From Dehalococcoidia bacterium (lineage in GTDB: Bacteria; Chloroflexota; Dehalococcoidia; Dehalococcoidales; UBA1222): 40,707 bases of DNA. The position numbers were made by a program, and so were the translations under genes. The stretch covers positions 1-40,707 of the forward strand of contig WRNG01000006.1 of the NCBI GenBank assembly GCA_009776735.1. Reading direction: 5' to 3'. The number at the start of each line of letters is the position of its first letter. Position 1 is the first letter of the stretch. The notes below the pieces were generated by a model, which saw only the letters and a program-made list of their open reading frames with translations, was not told the DNA's origin and did not search any database. Below are positions 33,701 through 40,707 of this stretch, one piece after another.

Positions 33701-36669
33701 GCCATAGCCTCCGCATCTGTCATGCCGGCAGGTACTTTAGGGATGCTCATTTTTGAATATGCGCCACCCCATATACTATGTAGAGGTAAGCTTTTATTAC
33801 TTAAGATAGTCTCAATCGGTGTATATATTGCTCGTAAAGTTGATTTAGGATGTAGTATCAAATCAATTGGAGCCATTTGCTTTACCAAAGAAACTGTGCC
33901 AGCACGAGCCACGGCTGCCATTGTTCTTAATGTACCGCCAGAAGCAGTTTTAGCCGCCCCTGCCATTGCTCCCAAAAATGGCACTACAGACAGAACATCA
34001 AGCCCTATACTTAATGCCCTCATTTGTCTTGAGTCATGCTCCCAATTTCGTATAGTACTGTAAATAGGCACAGAGTTAAGAGCCATTTCCCACATAAACC
34101 CTCTCGGATCCTCGCTGAAAGCGAGCCCCATCTGATCCCAAAAACCTCTAACAGCATAATCTGATGCTCTGTCTAATTCTTTATACTCTGCGTCAGTCAT
34201 TCCCCCTGTAATTTCATTGATATACTTTTTCCTGTCATCATCATTTATGCCTGCTCTACGCATATCAGCAGCTATATCTACTGTTTGCATGTTACCGTCT
34301 TTAACATTATCAATCGCTATTTTTTGTATTTCAGGCGGTAATTCAAGTGTTTTAATTACATCAATTATTTTACCCTCAGTTTCGCGCTTCAATTCAGGCG
34401 AGATGTCCTTATACATTGATTGCTGGGATTGCATACCCCACAGATAGTCAAATTCTTTTCTGGCAAGCCCTGAATATAATGCCAAGTCGTCCTTCAGTTT
34501 TTCGTAGGCATCTCTTGTAACACCTTTAAATGCATCAAGCCCACTATTTGGGCGTAGGTTGGTATTTAAGAGTTCTAATTCATTGGCGACTCTGCCCATG
34601 TTAATGTTGCCATTGTCATCTATCGCCTTAATACTCTCTAACCATTCATTAGTAATTGCTCGCTGCTCAGTTCTTTCAGCGTCTCGCTTTTGGGTCGCTT
34701 TGTATGCCTCATCAAAACCCTGCTCTTTATAGATTTTAGTTATAGCTTCGTCAGTGCTAATATAATCTTCAAACTCTTTCATATAGGCATCGTATTCAGC
34801 TTTTTGTTTTACCGAATACTCGTCAACTTTGGCATAAAACTCTTTACTCAAGCCTAATTTTTCATACTCTTTGTAAAGGTCGGGAGCTGTGGTTTTAACC
34901 TCCCCAAGCCACTCAGCAATGTCTTTACCTTGCTCCATTTGTTCGTCTGTAATGCCAAGGGCTTTTAATCCGTCATTTACAGTTAGCTTTTGTGCTACAG
35001 TAGTTGGATCCTCGCTCTGCGAATCAAGCACATTGTAGATTTTTACCCAATCAAGTGTGCCATCATCTCTGTTATAGATACCTCGCTTTTCAAGTGAGTC
35101 TATATTTGCAAGGTCTAACCGCAACTGAGATAAGTTATCTTGATTGTATCCGAGTTTGATAAACTGCTCGTCCGTAACCCCATCATTGATAGCTTTAGAA
35201 ATATCAAACCCCTTCTCTTCAGAATCAGGTATGTCTGTCTCATATTTAACTAAAAGTCTCAGATTATCCATGTCTGTCTGTGTATAACCTAAAACAAACA
35301 TAGAATCATCACTCACTCCGTCTCTTATGGCCTTACTAACATCAAAGCCTCCATCTGCTGTCTCGTACTGGATTGTGAGTTTAATACCATCAAGCCCTGC
35401 CTGTGAGTAACCTAATCCACGGATAAACTCATCGCTTACACCATCTTTAACCGCCTGTGTCACGTCAAATCCCGGTATGCTCTGCCCTTTAATCGGGACA
35501 GCGTACTGAGTCATAATCTCCAGTGTACCGGGAGCCGTAGCCACTAAAGCGTTATCGATATCGGACTTCGTTAATATATTGTCACCAAAATCAACGTCCT
35601 CATAGTCATTGGTGTAAACATCAAGATAGTGTACAAGGTTATTCAACTTATGCCACTGGTCGTTTAGGATTTTATCCTCTTCGGTATTAACGCCACCCCT
35701 AGCCATCAGCTCCTTTCCAATCTCATCTCTCTGCGCTTCCAGTGCCTTATAGTCGTCTTTGGTTATACCTTCTGGCAAGTCTCGCTTTTCAGGTTTTGGT
35801 TTATATTCTCTTTGCGGAGCTGAATAGCCGTATCCATAGCCCTCGTTTTTTAGGTCAAGCCCCAAAGCCTCATTAATCTCCTTGGCCAGCTTGTCATTCT
35901 CTGTCTTATTACCAGCGTTTACATCTTTCAATAACTTCTCAATGTCAATTCCACCCTTAGAATCAGAATACTTAGCCACTAATTCATATCGGGCAATATC
36001 GTTTTCCGTTAGTCCGAATGTGTCAATAATTTTCGCGTGGTCAACCCCGTCCTTAATAGCCTGCACGATGTCATAATTACCATTATCGTTTCTATACTTT
36101 TCAAATGTATTTCTGCCCTCGGCAACTTTTTGGGCATCAGAAATGTCTTTCTCGCTTACATTCCAACCATCAAAGTCCGATACTTTGATTAACCCTGCGC
36201 CTACTGCCCCTATAATGTCCAAAGAGCCGTCTTTAACAAAGGGTGATAGTCTTTCTGCCTTCCCCTTTTGTATTAGTTTTGCTTCCTCTGTTGCCTTTTG
36301 GAAATCACTACCAGAAACACCAAGCCTTCTATAGTCGTCCCAATTTGTAGCGCCAGAAGCGATTGCAGCCGCAACATCAATAGTGCCATCAGGATTAAAG
36401 TGCTGATAAATGCGAGGGTTTGTACTTGATGGGATAGTTATTTCCTTCCCGTTTTCAAAACGCACTCTAATGCCCTGCGTTGGATCGTAATTAAGGAAAG
36501 TCCCACCTATAAAACTGTCCCCAGCCTTCATTAAAGCTGGATTGTTTCCGGTAGCCGCTTGTACGGCTTGTGAGTCTTTAGACGTAAAGCGATCTATAAA
36601 AGCGCTGTCGCCTGAATTGCGGTTGGGTAATCTTCTTGTGGGAGATCGTGGATTAAAAATAACAGCCAT
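30751..36669 (-). CDS. Giant (1972-aa) multidomain protein: N-terminal ~45-50-aa repeats, hydrophobic middle, nucleotidyltransferase-like segment, coiled coil, VDR repeat, Pro-rich, basic C-terminal motif
   Basis: Single uninterrupted ORF; repeats 'FDVSKAIRDGVSDDSMFVLGYTQTDMDNLRLL'; 'LIGSGIDELYLNKNAKSSIRANDIDLAV...IVDVDPVEW'. Confidence 0.85.
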   Translation of the reverse strand: MAVIFNPRSPTRRLPNRNSGDSAFIDRFTSKDSQAVQAATGNNPALMKAGDSFIGGTFLNYDPTQGIRVRFENGKEITIPSSTNPRIYQHFNPDGTIDVAAAIASGATNWDDYRRLGVSGSDFQKATEEAKLIQKGKAERLSPFVKDGSLDIIGAVGAGLIKVSDFDGWNVSEKDISDAQKVAEGRNTFEKYRNDNGNYDIVQAIKDGVDHAKIIDTFGLTENDIARYELVAKYSDSKGGIDIEKLLKDVNAGNKTENDKLAKEINEALGLDLKNEGYGYGYSAPQREYKPKPEKRDLPEGITKDDYKALEAQRDEIGKELMARGGVNTEEDKILNDQWHKLNNLVHYLDVYTNDYEDVDFGDNILTKSDIDNALVATAPGTLEIMTQYAVPIKGQSIPGFDVTQAVKDGVSDEFIRGLGYSQAGLDGIKLTIQYETADGGFDVSKAIRDGVSDDSMFVLGYTQTDMDNLRLLVKYETDIPDSEEKGFDISKAINDGVTDEQFIKLGYNQDNLSQLRLDLANIDSLEKRGIYNRDDGTLDWVKIYNVLDSQSEDPTTVAQKLTVNDGLKALGITDEQMEQGKDIAEWLGEVKTTAPDLYKEYEKLGLSKEFYAKVDEYSVKQKAEYDAYMKEFEDYISTDEAITKIYKEQGFDEAYKATQKRDAERTEQRAITNEWLESIKAIDDNGNINMGRVANELELLNTNLRPNSGLDAFKGVTRDAYEKLKDDLALYSGLARKEFDYLWGMQSQQSMYKDISPELKRETEGKIIDVIKTLELPPEIQKIAIDNVKDGNMQTVDIAADMRRAGINDDDRKKYINEITGGMTDAEYKELDRASDYAVRGFWDQMGLAFSEDPRGFMWEMALNSVPIYSTIRNWEHDSRQMRALSIGLDVLSVVPFLGAMAGAAKTASGGTLRTMAAVARAGTVSLVKQMAPIDLILHPKSTLRAIYTPIETILSNKSLPLHSIWGGAYSKMSIPKVPAGMTDAEAMATLRAMGDLTTQKTAGVKNIKVPIGGKGEFGTLEIRNLPLNEVFKGYTGTSTPFGPEFRKGMTVAEGGLFTAPEMMNDLVHQSAIGKSPLYVFKSGSETPLGMIDATGKLLDKNGFALGRIAPSSKIMGTDGKLLGYVVDTKKPMKLPVDNKGAMKEVINIDPTLADNIIVNKYGKPIAFIEDGMIYSSDPETIGRIYKGQPFYEDGVIKGIFQSDGTIIHSNTGSELVIPKEGSIVDANRKLVTPKKELKLVVGYIPDGTNVVSLVDGKTIIGKARATPSFNMIYVDDITELPKAVESAKSTKEMERMAIAQFKKGEGGAAAYEGFKQYKQWIEEENLIPSGSNLIPIIGDDGKRVTYFVRDMSGRKIEVNMLKVVKDNWFEEASKITKELNTVANDIKPQSISELYTRVFGNKKVANEVMEWMKKEKATLIGSGIDELYLNKNAKSSIRANDIDLAVKNPKTSGQSLFEILQNNAKDKEKIRMKQVNENIIIEELRGGVWEKIVDVDPVEWLIAKNANPNGLKYFDTAIVDGVSVMTPESQLNNLLDRMVNKFGDKGYDRWGRFVGAMGVDPASIGIKAPIPNAAAIKSMQVGEPVIMLRDIFSRNLVKHSSPAVKKANEALKKSDGLVATAVKAKEEAAVATKIAKSTNTASDIQTAEKAVSKATKAEETARTAIKEAEELTKAIDGAKTVTRNNESLLKQLNGIDPKLADDVRMHIELENNLRVARMNRINASGSGVLVLPRTVKAFLSEIERRQKELIRAEERYIESYEDISLRIDRLEPTDRVERLIEPERLELARIDYTDRPPELARIDRVDRVDRVDRVDRVDRVDRVDRVDRVDRVDRVDRPPQIPRVPEVPRLPESDDRRDIGVDKKGSVSWRQGAFWLTKIYEQGKWKTYYSPYAPSDAQVLDGTPQETFYARGKPPARMKHQMGVVDVDIVPQRGEPLHFFSNPKIKVTSQGVYKTNTKMPKRVKRAISAR
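31153..31260. repeat. Six tandem 18-bp repeats (CCTGTCGACTCTATCAAC), coding VDRVDR on minus strand
   Basis: Units at 31153, 31171, 31189, 31207, 31225, 31243 (last base differs). Confidence 0.95.
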
Positions 36670-36681
36670 ATTATTACCTCT

Positions 36682-38343
36682 CTAAACATCATCCTCGATG
36701 CGCATAGTATTTATCAGGTTATTTACGCCAACGATAATTGCTATTACGGCCATAACTGAAACTAAAATATTTAACACCGGCGCTAATCCTGTGAATGCAA
36801 GAGCGCTGGGCATTATGTTTAAAATAAAAGGTATACAGAATGCAATTGCTCCAATGGAACCTACCATTACTCCCATTAGCGATATAAATGCAAAAAATAT
36901 TTTTGTATCCCTATCATCGCCCTTGTATACATAAGAGGCAAAGGCAAGCGGTAGAAAGAAAAGCAAAACCATTCCACCACCTATTCCTACCCCAGCATTG
37001 CCTTGGTTTTCAATGACGTCTGGTATCCCACTACCAGTAGTATCGTAGCCCCAAACAGCGTAAACAGTCACATTAGCCTCAGGGATAGCAACGCTGGTCA
37101 CAATGGAAGGTAGAGTATCAGTTCCTTCCAGAATTGTTACTTGCGTTAAACTCCATCCGGCAAATAGGACTGGTGTTAGTGTTCCATCCAGCAAAGTTTC
37201 AGCGTGAGTTGGGATTGTAGTAGTGTCAAGAGTATGATGTTCTCCAACTTCAATACCAGTAGCGTTTGGCGGTTGTGTGCCTAAATTGCCACCATTAACA
37301 TCATAAATTACTTGAAATGTAATCGATAGATCGGCGGGAGAGGTCATAACACGATTTAAGCCTTGTGTCCCGCATGCTACGAATAACATATCTCCATAAT
37401 ATACCGATCGCCAGTAATTTTGTGCTGGCGCTAAATACAGTGACCAATTAAAACCATCGTCAGAAACCATTATTGCTTGCGTATTTCCCGAAACAGCTAC
37501 AAATAACCCATTCCCATAGCATACTGATTGCCAAAGGTAATCAAGCCCAGTAGTAGATACAGTTTGCCAAGTAATGCCATCAGTGGAAGCCATAACTCTG
37601 TTTCCACTACCATTACTGGAAACAGCCACGAATAATCCATCGCCATAACATACCGATGTCCAATAGTTATTTGCGGCGCTTATCTGCGCTTGCCAAGCAG
37701 TGCCATTAGTTGAAGTTATTACTTGACCATTAGAAGCGACAGCTACAAATAGCCCATTCCCATAACAGACTGATTGCCACTGAGCATCAACAGGGATAGA
37801 ATTTATCGCTGTCCATTGATTCCCATTATAGGAATACATTATTTTGTTAGTTGTACCGTTTGGAAGGCTAGAAACAGCTACAAAAATTCCCTGTGAGTTA
37901 GGTTGAAATCCATAGCAAACAGAAGACCAAGATATTGAGCTTGTATTTGTACTTAGTGTTCTTAACGTCCATGTAACCCCATCAGGGGAAGTCATTACGT
38001 AAGAGCCCGAAATACTGCCAGAAACAGCTACAAATTGATTATTGCCAAAGCAAACGGAATTCCAAGTGCGACCTGCCGGTATTTCCGGAGTAGTTTGCAA
38101 TGTCCATGTAACCCCATCAGGAGAGGTCATAGCTCCATTGGTAGTTCCTAGTTGTGTGCCTCCTACCGCAACATAAGTTTCGTTGCCATAACAAACGGAA
38201 GCCCAACTTGATTCAGGCGTAGTCTGTAATGTCCACTCTGTACCACCACCGATAGCACTAACGCTTATCGGTAGTAAGGACGATACAACTAAAACAACCA
38301 GTAATCCTAACGCTAGTAGCTTTTGCTTAATTCTTTTCATCAT
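36682..38343 (-). CDS. Secreted beta-propeller-like repeat protein with C-terminal TM segments
   Basis: Signal 'MKRIKQKLLALGLLVVLVVSSLLPISVSA'; ~8 repeats 'W.SVCYGNGLFVAVSSNG..RVMTSTDGITW'; C-term multi-TM; start trimmed to MMKRIKQK. Confidence 0.8.
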   Translation of the reverse strand: MMKRIKQKLLALGLLVVLVVSSLLPISVSAIGGGTEWTLQTTPESSWASVCYGNETYVAVGGTQLGTTNGAMTSPDGVTWTLQTTPEIPAGRTWNSVCFGNNQFVAVSGSISGSYVMTSPDGVTWTLRTLSTNTSSISWSSVCYGFQPNSQGIFVAVSSLPNGTTNKIMYSYNGNQWTAINSIPVDAQWQSVCYGNGLFVAVASNGQVITSTNGTAWQAQISAANNYWTSVCYGDGLFVAVSSNGSGNRVMASTDGITWQTVSTTGLDYLWQSVCYGNGLFVAVSGNTQAIMVSDDGFNWSLYLAPAQNYWRSVYYGDMLFVACGTQGLNRVMTSPADLSITFQVIYDVNGGNLGTQPPNATGIEVGEHHTLDTTTIPTHAETLLDGTLTPVLFAGWSLTQVTILEGTDTLPSIVTSVAIPEANVTVYAVWGYDTTGSGIPDVIENQGNAGVGIGGGMVLLFFLPLAFASYVYKGDDRDTKIFFAFISLMGVMVGSIGAIAFCIPFILNIMPSALAFTGLAPVLNILVSVMAVIAIIVGVNNLINTMRIEDDV

Positions 38344-38672
38344 GTGTTCCTCCCAAAAATTGTTGCCAACATACCAAATGTCAACGCAGCGGAAATAAGA
38401 CAGAGGAAAAGGCGAACTATGAAGAATCCTCCTGTGAAACAGGAATAATTCCACAGAAATATCTTTGTTAGCCCGTCAGTTACGACAGAAAACGGCATTA
38501 TTACCTGACTCCATACGCTTCCATCGGAAACTACTTGGAACCCCATCAGATTGTTTAGCCATAAAATAAAGTCTCCATTAGCCCCGCCAATGAATAACCC
38601 ATCACCTATCATGCAGGCCAAGTGTCCACAGGTGAAAATAAATAGTACGAATAATAACTTATTGACTGTCAT
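38340..38672 (-). CDS. Small membrane protein
   Basis: MTVNKLLFVLFIFTCGHLACMIGDG...FFIVRLFLCLISAALTFGMLATIFGRNT; ATGA overlaps both neighbours. Confidence 0.7.
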   Translation of the reverse strand: MTVNKLLFVLFIFTCGHLACMIGDGLFIGGANGDFILWLNNLMGFQVVSDGSVWSQVIMPFSVVTDGLTKIFLWNYSCFTGGFFIVRLFLCLISAALTFGMLATIFGRNT

Positions 38673-40456
38673 AACTGAATTGCTCTCCGTTTTACTATGC
38701 AAAATGCAAGGACAATCGTCATAGGAAATAGCCATACCCATAAAAGTAACTTAAGGGCAATAAATAATCCTGCAACAATAAATGAACCAGCTCCCATCCA
38801 TGCCAAGTCATGCGTAATAGCATATGTAACATATGTCGTTATTAATAACAGGATTACCATTAATGGAAAGACGAATAAGGCATATGGCCAGTCTTTTGCA
38901 TCGAAGAAGTCAGCAACAGGCTGTCCAATAAAGGGTATATTTGGTAACTGGTGAGCGCCAAACCCTGAAATGTCAGGGTCGTCTGGAACATCAGTAATAG
39001 GTTGGTTGCCACCTATACCTCCTGCCCCCCCGGGATTTGTAGTTGGCGGTATTCCGCCCGGATTAGGATTAATAGCCTCAAAGCGCACCATTGTTGCTGT
39101 GATTTGCGGATTGGTAGGCGCATTAACAAACGATGGATAAGCGTTATTGTTATTGCCTGAGGCATCTGAAAAGACTGATGGGTTATCTCTCCATGAGATA
39201 TCTTGCACCAGTGTCCCATTTATCCATACCCTGTAGCGCTCCATATAAGGCACAGAGCCGTTTTGTAGTAACTGCCATTGGTTTGTATTGACTGGCACAT
39301 TAAAGCCCGGTACAGCGGCTGAGTAGGTTATACTGCCATCAATTTCCCACATCAGGTTAGTGCCATCATAAACCAAAGCTACAGTATGCTCTCCGGCTGG
39401 TAATGCTGTAGTGCCAGTATTAGGAGGAGCGGTAATTAAGGCCAGGTTGAAAATTGATCCATCTACAGAGAACCATGTCGCTCCACTGCTGGTAGTCGTA
39501 AATACGTTACCGCCTGAGTAATTAGCAGGGTCAGTTCGATATTGAACGCGCACATAACTAGATGCCATAGGTTGTGATTTAATCACAAAGGCATATTGCC
39601 CAGCTGATAGTATTGGTTGAGTATTAAAAGTAAAAGTGCTTTGAGCATTAGTAATTGCGTTTGATGTTGCGATTGGGGTACCAGATAAACTGCTTGTCGT
39701 ACCATCAAAAGCGTAAAGATCAAGCCAAGCTAATGTTGGATTACCAAGCTGTATGCTTGAACTACTCACGCCTACCAGTATGGCACTACTGGTTAACGTA
39801 AATGATTGCGCAACCCATTGACCGCCAGAGTTTAGAGCTGTTGTCGCATTATTTCCATTTACAGCGCCAGTCAATTGAATGGTGTCATTAGTAATAGCAT
39901 ACCCTAAAGCCCTAATGCTTTCCGATTGGTCATATGTCCAAAGCAAAGACCCTGCTTTGTTTAGAGGTAATGCGCCAACCTGTGTACTGTCAAAATAACC
40001 ACTCATCTCAATCCTGAATGGGTTACTACCAATCTGTAGACTATTGCTATTGTTTGTAGTCATACCTGAAGTGTCGGGAAAGTAAGCAATTTTGCCATTC
40101 ATTTCCGTGGATCCGCCGGCATACATGTAATAGTTCATAGTGTTGTACTGGTTAATATCCGGTACCCATAATAACCACTCGTTGCCGTAATTGAATGGAG
40201 GCATAAAAGCCACATCAATATTATTCCTATCAACAATTGCCACGTTGGAGTAGTCAGGGTTTATATAGAGCAAGTCAACTAAACTTTGGGCATTCAAAGT
40301 AAATGGGGTTACATTTTTAGCTGAAGCGTACCCATTGTTTACTACGTTTATCTGCCCTCTATAAACTGCATTTGATATGTTTGATGCTAAAATCGGATGG
40401 ACTAAACACACCAAGCATATTATGAAAACAGCTAGAATATTGATTAACCGCTTCAT
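38669..40456 (-). CDS. Secreted protein (DUF2341/LamG-like lectin fold candidate) with C-terminal TM pair
   Basis: Signal 'MKRLINILAVFIICLVCLVHPILAS'; 'NEWLLWVPDINQYNTMNYYMYAG'; C-term 'YALFVFPLMVILLLITTYVTYAIT...MGAGSFIVAGLFIALKLLLWVWLF'. Confidence 0.75.
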   Translation of the reverse strand: MKRLINILAVFIICLVCLVHPILASNISNAVYRGQINVVNNGYASAKNVTPFTLNAQSLVDLLYINPDYSNVAIVDRNNIDVAFMPPFNYGNEWLLWVPDINQYNTMNYYMYAGGSTEMNGKIAYFPDTSGMTTNNSNSLQIGSNPFRIEMSGYFDSTQVGALPLNKAGSLLWTYDQSESIRALGYAITNDTIQLTGAVNGNNATTALNSGGQWVAQSFTLTSSAILVGVSSSSIQLGNPTLAWLDLYAFDGTTSSLSGTPIATSNAITNAQSTFTFNTQPILSAGQYAFVIKSQPMASSYVRVQYRTDPANYSGGNVFTTTSSGATWFSVDGSIFNLALITAPPNTGTTALPAGEHTVALVYDGTNLMWEIDGSITYSAAVPGFNVPVNTNQWQLLQNGSVPYMERYRVWINGTLVQDISWRDNPSVFSDASGNNNNAYPSFVNAPTNPQITATMVRFEAINPNPGGIPPTTNPGGAGGIGGNQPITDVPDDPDISGFGAHQLPNIPFIGQPVADFFDAKDWPYALFVFPLMVILLLITTYVTYAITHDLAWMGAGSFIVAGLFIALKLLLWVWLFPMTIVLAFCIVKRRAIQL

Positions 40457-40545
40457 TTTTTTACCTTATTCCATAAAAATGCGGCTAGAATGCCAATAAT
40501 TGAACCAAACACCATAATGAGGAGCATTAATAAAAAGCTGTTCAT
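40453..40545 (-). CDS. 30-aa single-TM miniprotein
   Basis: MNSFLLMLLIMVFGSIIGILAAFLWNKVKK*, start/stop overlaps with both neighbours; read directly. Confidence 0.6.
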   Translation of the reverse strand: MNSFLLMLLIMVFGSIIGILAAFLWNKVKK

Positions 40546-40707
40546 TAGCTATTCCTCCACCACATGTTATGAGCAATCCAAAAGCTCAATCCTATGATTT
40601 CAACCATGAATATTGGCCACCACACCAAACCAAAGAAAGTACCTGTGATTAGTATGATATTTCCCATATAAAAACCCGGGTCTCCGTTGCCCCACTTAGA
40701 TTGAGAT
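40545..40707 (-). CDS. Trp-rich membrane protein, partial (5' end outside window)
   Basis: ...WGNGDPGFYMGNIILITGTFFGLVWWPIFMVEIIGLSFWIAHNMWWRNS*; TAATG overlap with the next gene. Confidence 0.6.
   Translation of the reverse strand, partial: SQSKWGNGDPGFYMGNIILITGTFFGLVWWPIFMVEIIGLSFWIAHNMWWRNS

Overview
The window has two parts. Positions 1 to ~9.5 kb are ordinary bacterial chromosome: an IS5-like transposase end, ACR3 arsenite efflux, plsY, recJ, fabF, mtaB, a DUF2148-type protein and purC. From a tRNA-Arg(TCG) at 9526-9599 onward (~9.6 kb to past the right edge) lies an integrated mobile element. It carries a tyrosine integrase, an S24/CI-type repressor, small HTH proteins, a RecT-like protein, two orphan DNA methyltransferases, a RepA/RecA-fold ATPase, a VRR-NUC nuclease, a second tyrosine recombinase and a long run of tiny, often Cys-rich ORFs (some Lar-like). 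A minus-strand module then encodes a 1972-aa repeat protein and several secreted or membrane-anchored proteins. I recognised no terminase, portal, capsid, relaxase or T4SS gene in the window, so the element's class is unresolved. The most interesting observations are: (i) a cas-less 3-repeat mini-array with type I-C-like CRISPR repeats (29550-29718), whose stems are kept by G:U wobble and whose 'spacers' all start with nearly the same ~17 nt; (ii) a C5-methyltransferase gene whose central third appears protein-like in two frames; (iii) seven TGTTACG/CGTAACA motifs plus a strong hairpin just after the RepA-like ATPase, with related half-sites around the second recombinase; (iv) a near-identical ~27-aa basic C-terminal motif on two otherwise unrelated proteins on opposite strands; (v) an integrase/tRNA relic from an earlier integration at the same tRNA. 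All family calls come from reading motifs by eye; no database search was run.
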